From Rutpela maculata (lineage: Eukaryota; Arthropoda; Insecta; Coleoptera; Cerambycidae): 64,000 nt of DNA. Of this stretch, positions 43,652 through 53,787 are shown one piece after another. The notes beneath the pieces are model-generated. The model did no database searches and was not told the origin of the DNA. It worked only from the letters and a program-made list of their open reading frames with translations. Location of the stretch: the NCBI GenBank assembly GCA_936432065.2, contig OW386290.2, positions 56,177,548 to 56,241,547 of the forward strand, in the 5' to 3' direction. The translations under genes were made by a program, and so were the position numbers. Numbering within the stretch: the stretch's first letter is position 1; each line of letters begins with the position of its first letter.

Positions 43652-44300
43652 CTACGCATCCATACTACTCGGGGTAACCTACTATGTATCCAATATACTA
43701 GAGTAAGCCCACTACGTATCCATACTATCTGAGGCAGCCTACTGCGCATCTATAGTACTCGAGAAAAGCCACTGCGCATCAAAAATACTTATGGTAACCT
43801 ACTGCGCATCAATGGGAGGAACGCCATTGCAATCCATAATACTCGGGGAAACCTACTGCATATTCATTGTACTCGAGGAGAGCCGCTGCGCATCCATACT
43901 ACTTGAGGTAACCTACTGCGCACCTATTGTACTCGAGAAAAGCCACTGCGCATCCATAATACTCGAAGAAACCTACTTCGCATCCATACTACTCGAAGTA
44001 ACCTACTGCGCATTAATGGTACTCGAGAAAAGCCACCACGCATTCAAAATACTCTAGGGAACCCACTGCGCACCCATATTACTCATGGTAGCCTACTGCG
44101 CATCAATGGTTCTCGAGGAAAACCACTATGCATCCATAATACTAGAGGAAACCTACTGCGCATCCACTTGACTCGAGGAAACTGCGCATCCATACTACTT
44201 GAGGTAACCTACTGCGCATCCATACTACTCGAGGTAATCAACTGCGCATCGATGGTACTAGAGGAAACCTACTACGCGTCATTGTACTCGAGAAAGAAAG
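43652..44300 (+). repeat. 30-bp minisatellite, about 21 units
   Basis: The unit is close to ACTGCGCATCCATANTACTC followed by GAGGTAACCT. Variation is concentrated at two or three positions, and a few units carry short insertions (43801-43850) or deletions (44165-44190). Because 30 is a multiple of three, one frame stays open for 88 codons (43791-44057) and yields a decapeptide repeat of the type LEVTYCASIL. Nothing indicates that this is translated. Confidence 0.92.
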
Positions 44301-44529
44301 AAAATAATAGAAGATCTGTAAACTCCTTGCATAGTATTCTAATTTCAAATCGAAGAAGCTAGGCACACACGCGATGACGCGTCTCTGACACTGTCTTCTC
44401 ATCTGTCCTTGAAACATTGGTGTCAATTTAGCAACCTACTAAAATAATCTTGAAAGGCAGGCACGTTGATGTTCGTTTGTTCATAGGACTAGAATTACAA
44501 TGCAACCTTTAGGGTGTTTATAAATCTTA

Positions 44530-44987
44530 AAATTCCACATCTAGATTTCCTATCCAAGTCTCTCACAACGAAGGTGGTGGTGGTGGGTAAAAAAAAAATG
44601 AGGCCTTAGGTTCTTGTATACTCGCTAAATTACAATTTTATTTTTCTCATCCTCTTTAAAAATGGGGTGGGGGTGGCAATGGGGGTGGCTAATACCAAAA
44701 CATTTTTGAGACCTTAACTTCTTTTATATATACTAAATACCAATTTTACTGACTCTTATTGCTTGATTTACCTCTTTCCCATTTACCCCCCAACCCTTCA
44801 ACCAAATGAGATGAAAATATAATCTAGTTCCAGATCTCGTTAAAATACATACGTGTACCAAATTTCAAGTAAATATATTAAACGGTTCCAGAGTAAACGT
44901 GCGCACAAAAAAAGTTACAGACAGACAGGCAGAGATTCTTTTTTTGCTCAAACTTAAAATCTCGACGTTTCATGACATTCTAAAATG
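44530..44987 (+). repeat. 650-bp hairpin-ended repeat family, copy F (both ends truncated)
   Basis: It begins at TTCCACATCTAGATTTCC without the CGCTGCC start, keeps the G-rich tracts and AAACGGTTCCAGAGTAAACG core, and stops after TTTCATGACATTCTAAA without the terminal hairpin. The segment between the first G-rich tract and the start is also shortened. Confidence 0.8.
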
Positions 44988-45640
44988 GACATAAATGATA
45001 AATTAGATATCAACTCTTCAACCTCATCGCAGTCACTTCCTCCTTTGAATCATCAGCGATATCACCCTCTTCTTCATTTTCAGAAGAACTATTCTTCTCT
45101 AAATTTATAATAAACTTATTATCCCCATTTCTGTGATATTGACAAGTTTTTACATAGTCATCCTCAGTTCTAAACACTTTGCCAATTCTTCTTTCTCAAT
45201 CTTCCTCGGTAGTTTGGACACTTCGTTTTTAATTAACTCTATGGTGGTAATCTCAAAACTTTGTGGCTACATTTTTCAGCTGTAACGTAAATATATTGTA
45301 CTATCTATAACATATTTTAGTATAACTATCCATATAATACAGGTCATGGTCCACTAAAAAAATTTGCAACTCCAATTTAGTCGAACTCTTGTTAGGAATT
45401 TTATATAATTGCCTACTCGAAAAACTAACAGAAAAACATTAAATCAAATTTGTATAGTCTATTTAGTATTAAGTATCAACTCCGGAAAGCAGACTACGAA
45501 TAACATAAATTTTCATAGTACTGCGTACAAAGATGTTTCTGCAATATATTAAAAAATAAAATAATAATTACTAACAGTTAGGCTTAACTAACAACGTGTC
45601 TTTGTACTTCTACAGGCCTAGACCGAAAAGCGGTTACTTT
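44988..45640 (-). other. No gene recognised; short acidic minus-strand remnant at 45015-45230
   Basis: The minus strand reads RRIGKVFRTEDDYVKTCQYH, NGDNKFIINLEKNSSSENEE and EGDIADDSKEE between about 45215 and 45020. It is interrupted by a stop on its 5' side. It looks like real protein sequence with an acidic end but I cannot place it. The rest is AT-rich and unrecognised. Confidence 0.35.
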
Positions 45641-45660
45641 CCTAGCATTACAATAGTAAT

Positions 45661-45784
45661 TTACGTTACAAGACCTGAAAGAGATGTTTTGCAGGTTAAC
45701 CCAAGCAGATTCCAGGGCGAGTTGCAGGCGAGTTCTGGAAGTTTAGAGATACCTGCAAAACACTGTTTTTCGGTCATGTAACGT

Positions 45785-45785
<1 letters not shown>
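45661..45785. mobile_element. 125-bp palindromic MITE
   Basis: TTACGTTACAAGACCTGAAA, GAGATGTTTTGCAGGT on the left is matched in inverse by ACCTGCAAAACACTGTTTTT, CGGTCATGTAACGTA on the right, so terminal repeats are about 35 bp. The centre is CAAGCAGATTCCAGGGCGAG-like. It directly abuts a long TA microsatellite, which may be its target. Superfamily is uncertain. Confidence 0.7.

Positions 45786-45787
<2 letters not shown>

Positions 45788-45867
<80 letters not shown>
45788..45867 (+). repeat. TA dinucleotide microsatellite, about 40 units
   Basis: Uninterrupted TA repeat immediately downstream of the 125-bp MITE. Confidence 0.95.
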
Positions 45868-45870
<3 letters not shown>

Positions 45871-46409
45871 TTAGCAGACACTTCATACAAAATCAATTTT
45901 GTATTATTTTTTTTAATAAATTTTGTAATAAATACAAAGAAAAACAATAATAACTAATTAAATAAAATAAAAATATTTTTACGACCAACACTATTATACA
46001 ACTTCAATTTCTGCTTTTAAAGCTTCAAAATCTGAATTCATATTTTCCATAACTTGAGAATTGACCTTTGAAAACTCGTAAAAGTTAAGTGTATTTATCT
46101 ATTTGACACTTATCTCAACAATTAACACAAGTTCGCTTCCATAGCAACGAGAAAGCAAAGCCACTTATACCATAATTATTATTTCTTGTGGATGTCTATA
46201 TTTTTTTAACCAAATATTAGATATTCTTCTTGGTAATAGTGATAACATATCAAATATTATTTTCTCCATCCTTTCTTAATTAATTAGTTTTTAAGAGTGA
46301 CTGACCACTCTGTTTATTTCTTTTACCACAAGTATATGCCATTTCCTCGTTGAAAATAGGATAGTTATCAAATATTACTTATAAATCAGGGATTTGAAGC
46401 CCTGACGAC

Positions 46410-46566
46410 AAGTCTCGTTCCATTTACCAGAAGGAGAAACCTGGAGGGACTGTGCCTTTAGTTCTCCAAAATACCCAATTACAGATATCGGGAGAGATAA
46501 AGCACCTTGGAGTCACTATAGACTCCAAACTTACCTGGAACCAACAACTGGGTAGAGTAATAAAAA
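46410..46566 (+). pseudogene. LINE ORF2 fragment after the RT catalytic core
   Basis: Translation gives KPGGTVPLVLQNTQLQ, then IKHLGVTIDSKLTWNQQLG in one frame. The KYLGVxxDxKLxW block is conserved in I/R1/Jockey-type LINE RTs downstream of YxDD. The DNA transposon at 46569 interrupts it, and the protein resumes at 48773. Confidence 0.72.
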
Positions 46567-46568
46567 TA

Positions 46569-48770
46569 TACAGGGTGTTTCACGAGGAAACGGACATGCT
46601 TTAATGCCAGATAGAAGACACCGAGGGTAATCATAATCATCCATAGAAAAAGCTAGTTGGGCATTCCTTGCTGAAATACAGGGTGTTTTATGTATTTTTG
46701 CCAAAATTTCTTTTGGTTGTTACTTTGTAAAGGAATGGAATAATAAATTCATATTTGGCACATATAATATACTAGTGATCCTGAATAAGTTCTTATACCA
46801 CACACAAAAAAAATACAGATCCGGACTTGAAAAAAAATGTTTTTGTTGTTCTTCAAGAAAACAATACTCTGTATATATTTTTTTTAATTTCAATCTTAAA
46901 TTCGAAAAGTACATAAAAAACTGAACAGAATGGCTTCATTAATTTTTTACCACACCCTTGACGTCTTCGTAATAAATTCCACTAAATAATGCAATATGAG
47001 ACTTTAGAAATTATCGATGAATGATACGCGCAAAAATGCTTCCTTTACTAAATTAGACATTTACTTTTTCATCAGCAATAATTATTAGGTTTTAATTACC
47101 AATTTTTATGGATGGGGTAAAATTAATAAAAAAAAATAAATGTTGGAGGACATCGAATCAAGAACCTATTTCATTCCTCTCATTTATTAAATGACTAGTA
47201 ATACATCAACATAACATACCTATTAACAACAACAATAACTGTAATAACAAAGTTGCATATTACTAATTACACATAGCAACCTTGCACATAGTAACAGGAT
47301 AACAACAAATTATCAACAGAATAACTGCGCCAAAAACAAAAATGCAGATATTGTTATAAAACATATTTACAAATTAGAATTATAATTAAATTTTCTCAGC
47401 TTCAGTACATTTCTAGTGTGCTTCACGAGATGGCCGATTGATCTTCTTTTCACTTCTGGACTGTCTGTCTCTAATTTTTTGTGGTATTCAACAATCCTTT
47501 GAATTTAATTGCTCCATGCAATCAGTGTCCATTTTGTAGACGTCACCCTTTAAATGACCTCATAAAAAATAATCTACATGGTTGAAATCCGAAGACCTTT
47601 TCGGTCATACATGAGGACCTTCGTGGCCAATCCATCTGTTTGGATATGTATCATTTAAATGGTTTCTAATTTGGTTGGACAAATGTGGTGAGGCTCCATC
47701 ATGTTGAAAGAACATACCTCGGATATTTACATTCCCTAAAAGATTCGGTAATGTATGTTGTAAAAACATTAATTTGAGATTTTTATCTAAACTAATTGGC
47801 AAAAAGAATGATCAGATCAGACCAGAAATTTTACTTTAAGCAATGGCCTTAAACGTAAAATCAGTTAGTTTTAGATTATGAGGTCACTTAAAGAGTGGAC
47901 ATTGACTGCGCAGATCAATTAATTCAAATCGTGAACCGCACTAGAAAATGTACTGAAACTGAGGAGGCTATTTTGAATATATAATTTAATTATAATTTTA
48001 ATTTGTAAATATGTTTTATGACAATATCTGCATTTTTTGTTTTTGGTACAATTATTCTGTTGATATTTTATTGTTATTTTATTACTATGTGCGTTATTGA
48101 TATACAACTTTGTTTTTACAGTTATTATTGTTGGCAATAGGTATGTTGTGTTGCTGAATTACTACTCTTTAATAAATGAGAGGAATGAAATAGTTTCTTG
48201 ATTCGGTGTCCACTAATATTTATTTTTTCATTTATTTTCACCTCCTCCATAGAAAAATGTAATTAGAACATAATGATTATTGCTAAAAAAAGTAAATTTC
48301 CAATTTAATAGTGGAAGCATTTTTTGCGCATGACATTCATCGATATTTTTTAAAGTCTCATATTCCATTATTTATTGGAATTTATTTCGAAGACGGCAGA
48401 GGTGTGGCAAAAAAAAATAATGAAGCCATTTTGTTCAGTTTTTCGAATTTAATATTGAAATTTAAAAAAAACATATACAGGGTATTGTTTTCTTGAAGAA
48501 CAACAAAAACATTTTTTTCTCAAGTCCAGACCTGGATTTTTTATGTGCATGATACAAGGAACACTAGTGTATTATATGTGCCAAATATGAACTTAGTATT
48601 CCATTCCTTTACAAAGTAACAACCAAAAGAAATGTTGACCAAAATACATAAAACACACTGTATTTCAGCAACGAGGGCCCAACTAGCTTTTTCTATGGTT
48701 GATTATGATTACTCCCGGTGTCCTCTATCTGTCATTAAAACATGTCCGTTTCCTCGTGAAACACCCTGTA
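46569..48770. mobile_element. Tc1/mariner-like DNA transposon with giant inverted arms (about 850 bp)
   Basis: The ends TACAGGGTGTTTCACGAGGA and inverse are flanked by TA on each side (46567-46568 and 48771-48772). The arms pair for about 870 bp (46569 to about 47440 against about 47905 to 48770). They include GCTAGTTGGGC, ATTCCTTTACAAAGTAACAA, GATTCGGTGTC and CAGATATTGT blocks. Only about 465 bp in the middle is unpaired; it carries a minus-strand transposase remnant. The arms appear to include what would be the transposon's 3' non-coding region on both sides, as if one end had been duplicated in inverse and replaced the other. It has split a LINE. Confidence 0.82.
47440..47802 (-). pseudogene. 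Tc1/mariner-like transposase C-terminal remnant
   Basis: The minus strand reads MFFQHDGASPHLSNQIRNHL, then NRWIGHEGPHV, a stop, PKRSSDFNHVDYFL, a stop, GHLKGDVYKM. These match FQHDGAPPH (second catalytic aspartate) and RSPDLNPLDFFLWGHLK (third catalytic acidic residue region; here SSDFNHVDYF) of an IS630-Tc1-mariner-type family abundant in arthropods. Two in-frame stops and substitutions inactivate it. The N-terminal DNA-binding part and first aspartate are missing. Confidence 0.75.
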
Positions 48771-48772
48771 TA

Positions 48773-49000
48773 AGCCGGTAACAATATCGGCAACAATATC
48801 GGCAACATGCAGACAATTGTATAGCAAGACATGAGGGTCAAGCCTGGTATGGTGCATTCGCTTTATACTAGTGCAATAAGATACACTATCACATACGCTG
48901 CTTTAGTTTGGTGGCCCAAGGCTACTCAGACAATAGCAGCTAACAAGCTAAACCGGGTGCAGAGACTGGCCTGACAGGTGCTATGAAAAGCACCCTCGTG
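48773..49000 (+). pseudogene. LINE ORF2 fragment, continuation after the DNA transposon
   Basis: In one frame ITYAALVWWPKATQTIAANK, then LNRVQRLA matches the Y.A..W.P.......L...QR.A block after RT in I/R1-type LINEs. GLTGAMKST follows in another frame and fits the ITGAMRSTP that usually comes next. Joined with 46410-46566 this is one LINE copy cut by the transposon. Confidence 0.72.
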
Positions 49001-50417
49001 TTTCTTTTCTAATTTTTTCTGGGACACACTTTCATTCATTTTTCACAACTAATGATTATTTTTACCTTTATTTGTTGTTTATGTGTATAAACTAGTAAAA
49101 AATAAATAACAATCAACGCCATAGCAACCATCTCTGACCTTCCCAATTACAATGAGTTTTACAAATATAAAAGATATATCAAATGTATTGTCTTTAAAAA
49201 AATACTATTCACATAAAATTTCATTAAAAGGAAGTGTTGGATAACATTTTGTATTGCACACGTATGTAATTGCACATTAGTCACTTAAGAAAATTAGTCA
49301 CTTGACCTAACGGTCTCGTAGCTAACTTTTCGTAATATAAGGAAAATGTCTTGTTGACATACTAATGTGATCAGACTTGTATCAATAGTACATGGAAAGA
49401 ACGAATGGTTTTTGTGAAATATGAATAATACATGTTATGGAATTGGAACAAAGTACTTCCTATGATTTAAAAACTATTTTTGATGCCAATAGCAGTTATT
49501 TATGACGTAAAAGTGATAATAATAAAACAGAAGGTAAAAATTAAAAAAAATTACATAATTTGTTATTTAATGCATTAAACTCTCTTAGACGTAATATGGC
49601 TAAAAGGCAATAGAAACAACACAATGGTCTACGAGATATAAATAAAGGAAGGTTTCCTAATTAGTGCAAAGGAGGAATAATGCTGGAGTATCAGGGGAGT
49701 GCATAATTGCATTAAACTCTTTAGAGAAAAATATAGCGGCAGATTATGGAAAGTTCTGCTCTAACCCGGCTGGATTACAATAATTAAAACAATCACTGGG
49801 ATCAAGATTATAAATAATTAATATAACGTTCAGGAATATGTGCCTACTTTGCAAATAGCCTATTCAATAAAGACTGTTTTAACCAGAATTCTTTATTTTA
49901 TTATATTTTCCTAATTAAATCAGGTGGTTTTGCTCAAAATAGATCTGGGTCTAGGTGATATAAAAAGAGAACAAGGTGCAAAGCCATAGGGGGGGAAGTC
50001 ATTTTGAAATTAGATCATAGTAAATATTTATTTCTTCTAATAATGAAATTTCTTGAGGGCCATATTTTTTAAATTTAAATTTTCTCTCATTAAAATAATA
50101 ACAAATTGTAATAAGTGGATAATATCCTGTTCCTGAAAAAATATTGAGCGAAAGAAATTCTACTGGGTGTCTCAAAAAGTAGGCAACGCCCAATAAAATT
50201 GCAATTATTTTAAATAGAAAGAAGTGATAGGAAAGACAATGTCTAGCCAGACTTGTTAATTGTTACTTTCACATTTTCTAACGTGAACCTATAAACCAAC
50301 AACCACAGACTTTTTTATTTGGTATTTGAGTTCCCATATTATAAAACGGATTCCGGCAAAAAAAAAATCTGCGATGATTCACATAAGAAAAGGTCATCTA
50401 CTTTTTTACCGACTATC
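49001..50417 (-). other. No gene recognised; unnamed open frame at 49999-50200 (minus)
   Basis: Mostly AT-rich. ATTAAACTCTYTTAGA occurs twice (about 49573 and 49710). A minus-strand frame ending at 49999 reads GVAYFLRHPVEFLSLNIFSG, TGYYPLITICYYFNERKF and KKYGPQEISLLEEINIYYDL. It is plausible as protein, with a hydrophobic stretch, but it has no conventional ATG and no family that I recognise. Confidence 0.3.
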
Positions 50418-50695
50418 ATATCTATATGTATTTTGGGGCGCTGTAATCGAATCCGAGGTCAGAATTGTCACATGTCATCAATTTTTTTATGTAAGCGCAA
50501 AAAACATCTTAAAATAAGCCTGAAAACCTAATCCGAGGTTAGAATAAAATTGTTACATGTCGTCAATATTTTCATGTAAGCTCAAAAAGCAGCTTAGAAC
50601 AAGCCTGAAACCGGATAAAAAGTAAATTGGCAGATTAAATGAGTTGACCTATGCTTTTTTACGTATTTTGGGGAGCTGAAACCGAATCCGAGATC
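50418..50695 (+). repeat. Satellite-like tandem repeat, unit about 154 bp, partial
   Basis: AATCCGAGGTCAGAATTGTC, ACATGTCATCAAT...ATGTAAGCGC and AAATAAGCCTGAAA recur with drift at 50450, 50529 and 50683. The spacing is about 79 and then 154 bp, as if one unit had lost half. GTATTTTGGGGCGCTG precedes the first and third. The GGGGTCGCTGA...GAGGTCAGAA part is shared with the array at 36848-37245. The CR1-group LINE begins inside the third unit. Confidence 0.65.
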
Positions 50696-53029
50696 AGAAT
50701 AGATCAGTTGTTATTGAAACAGGCAGGACTAGTACAAATTGTAAATGAACCGACTAGGATAGGGACAACCAGTGCTACTATTTTAGATTTGATTTTTTGT
50801 TCCGACAATTTTAATGTAACAAATAGCAGTGTAATTGATGTACCGAATATGTCTGACCACAACCTAGTTTTATGTAATGTTGAAACAAGTGAACATACCT
50901 TTCAGCCTTTTCTTCGCACTTGTCGCTGTTATAGACATTTTAATCTGGACAATTTTTATAGGGATCTGCAATATGCAAATATCGAACAAATTTTCTATAT
51001 TGATACCAAATTGGAAACTTTTAACAATTTAATATTAGATGTATTTAATAATCATGCACCATTAGTCACTTCTAGGATTTCTAAAAAATATTATCCATGG
51101 TTGACTGATAATATAAAATATATGATAGGTCTTAGGAAAAAAGCACTGCAAAAACTTAAAAAAACTAAAAGTAAAACAGACGGAGAGTATTATAAAGAAC
51201 TAAAAAATTTTACAAATGTGGCCATTAAAAATGAAAAGAGGGCATATTTTCAATTTAAGTTAAATAATAACAATCATAAAACTCTGTGGAAAGATCTTAA
51301 AGAACTAGATATTTATGTTAAATCTGATACTAATGTAATTCCTGATCACTTATGTGAAGTTGATGAAATAAAAAGATATTTTATAAATTCTCAAAATTCT
51401 AATGAACCACATTTAGATAGTTTAAACTATTATAATACTAATGTTAGAACTAGAGTTGACACATTTAATTTTATGTTAATATCTAATGATGATATACTTA
51501 AGCATCTGTCCTCAATCAAAACTAAAGCTGCTGGCTGTGATGACCTTAATATTAATATAATTCTCTTATGTTGCCCTTATATTTTGCCCTTCCTTACGTA
51601 TATTGTTAATTCATGTATTGAAAAAAAAAAATATTTTTCTAAATGCTGGAAGTTAGCGCACATCATTCCATTGCCTAAATCTAAAAATATCACGGATATG
51701 AAAGATCTACGGCCTATAAGTATCTTGCCAGTACTTTCAAAACTCTTTGAAAAATTATTGAATGAACAAATTCGTGAGCACCTTGATAAACATAAAATTT
51801 TACCCGCTTTGCAATCAGGCTTCAGACCTGGACATAGCTGCGCATCTCCGCTGCTAAAAGTGACCGACGATATCTTGCGTGCTATTGACAAAAATAAATG
51901 AACAGTTCTTGTATTATTAGATTACTCTAAGGCGTTTGAGTTGATTAATCATCGGTTACTCTTGGCAGTACTCCATTACTTTGGTTTTGGTGTCAATGCT
52001 GTAGCTTTGTTAAATAGCTATCTAGTAGGACGTAAACAGAGGGTTTTGTTAAATAGTATCTTCTCAGAGGGTTTGGAAGTTAAAAGTGGGGTGCCACAGG
52101 GATCTATTTTGGGTAACTTATTGTTTACAATATATACATCTAATTTTCACTCTTACTTGACTTACTGTGAGTTCCATTACTATGCAGATGACACCCAATT
52201 ATATTTATCTTTCGATATTACTGATATGGATGATGCGTGTTTAAAAATCAATGCTGATTTGCAGTCGTTAATAGTTGCGTCATCTAATCATTCACTTACA
52301 ATTAATCCTACCAAATCTGCTGTTATGTTATTTGGAAGAAAACTTCAACGTGAGCAGTGTTTACATAATTTGAATATCGTTATAGGTAATGAACCTTTAA
52401 ATGTTGTAGATATTACGAAGAATTTAGGGTTACAAATTGACCCCAGTTTAAAATTTAGTCACCACATTACCAAATGCATAAAAAGGACTTATTGTAATTT
52501 GAAACTATTATATGGTTGCAGTTACATATTAGATAAAAAATCCAAAATTATTCTCTGCAACTCGTTAGTTTTAAGTCATTTCAATTATTTAGATGTGGTG
52601 TATCACTCATGCCTGACTATGTCTGACCAACTAAGGATACAACGTGTGCAAAATGCATGTATTAGATTTATTTTTGGAATTAGAAAGTATCAGTCTGTAT
52701 CGTATAAATTACGGGAGCTAAAATGGCTTAACATGAAATAAAGAAGGATTTTACATAGCTGCTGTTTTTATCATGAAGTTGTTACTCATAAAACACCACC
52801 TTATCTATATTCTAAAATAGTATTTGGCAATGCATTGCATGAACTTAATACTCGTCACCGTAACAGAATATTTGTACCTAGGCATTCTACTGCAATGTAT
52901 AAGAGTTCATTTTCCTATTCGATCTGCAAATATTATAATGCCGTACCTGATCATTTAAAAAAACTGCCTATCAATACTTTTAAAAAACATTTAAAAGAAC
53001 ATTTATTTGATAAAACTTTACTTTTCTAG
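50696..53029 (+). pseudogene. CR1/Jockey-group ORF2, single frame with two nonsense codons
   Basis: One continuous frame covers the end of the AP endonuclease (SDHNLV), linker, and RT blocks DLRPISILPVLSKLFEKLL, QSGFRPGHS, LLDYSKAFELINHRLL (motif A), VPQGSILGNLLFTIY, YYADDTQLYLSF (catalytic YADD at about 52178-52189), then a C-terminal PRHST...SYS...YNAVPDHLK segment. It is interrupted only by TGA at 51899-51901 and TAA at 52739-52741. No frameshift is present, so the copy died recently or the stops are assembly errors. An ATG at 50651 lies in satellite DNA and is not the true start. No RNase H domain follows, which fits CR1/Jockey rather than I-type elements. Confidence 0.88.
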
Positions 53030-53637
53030 TGTTCATTTATCCTAATAATTTAAATCGTTTTTGTGACATTTTCATGGTTGTTATCATAGTTGTTTAGAAA
53101 ATAATATTATTAAAATAAATAACCTCAATAAATTCCGCTTTTATTCGTCTTGTGTTTCCGTTTTTTCTTCCTTTCTTTTTTGCTGATTTTAATTTGATTA
53201 ATAATCTCGCTCACTTTTTTTTCTCTCTCTTTGGACTTTACACATCCTTACATATGCTTATGAATATCTTCTATTAGTTTACTTATTATTTAATTCCATA
53301 ATATATGTCTTCTTGTAAGTTAGATTTTTATTGTCTATATTGTAGTTAAATCATTATAGCACATTATTTGGTACATTATTTAACATATGGTAATAGGTTT
53401 AATCTTATTTAATGCACGCACATAATTATTATAAATTGAATATTATCACAAGTTGTTGTTATGTGTACTTTCTGAATTAATTTAGTACATTTTGATTTAA
53501 TAATTAATAGTCTTTTCTGGATTAAGTGGAAGAGCGGATGTACTACTGTACCACCGAACTTCGCCCTTTCATTTGTGTTTGTTTAATTTTTTTTCTTGTT
53601 TATTGTACTTTAATTTGTATACACAATGAATAAAGGC

Positions 53638-53670
<33 letters not shown>
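50696..53670 (+). mobile_element. CR1/Jockey-group LINE, 5' truncated, ATT-repeat tail
   Basis: The element starts within the endonuclease domain after a satellite unit, continues through RT to the C-terminal region, a 3' UTR of about 600 bp, an AATAAA at about 53629, and an ATT-repeat tail (about 53641-53672). 5' truncation and a simple-repeat tail are hallmarks of target-primed reverse transcription. The tail abuts, in opposite orientation, the A-run of the next element. Confidence 0.85.
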
Positions 53671-53674
<4 letters not shown>

Positions 53675-53787
53675 TTTTTTTTTTTTTTTTGTAAAAGCCA
53701 GTCACCCTTTAAACTCTGTGGCTCCGACACTCACAGAGGGGAGCTGGTAGTACCGGTAGCCACTCCCCACGCCCGTGGGGTGAGTGA

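Noticed and set aside
43791..44057. 88-codon protein with decapeptide repeats
   Set aside because: The array is a 30-bp minisatellite whose unit length keeps any frame open. No start context or conserved flanking domain is seen. Kept only as a curiosity.
43652..44300. CRISPR-like array
   Set aside because: There are no unique spacers; the 30-bp units are contiguous and the genome is an insect's.
50651..50700. ATG at 50651 as the start of the CR1-group ORF
   Set aside because: The first codons are satellite-unit sequence (GTATTTTGGGG...CCGAGATCAGAAT). The LINE begins after it, inside its endonuclease domain.
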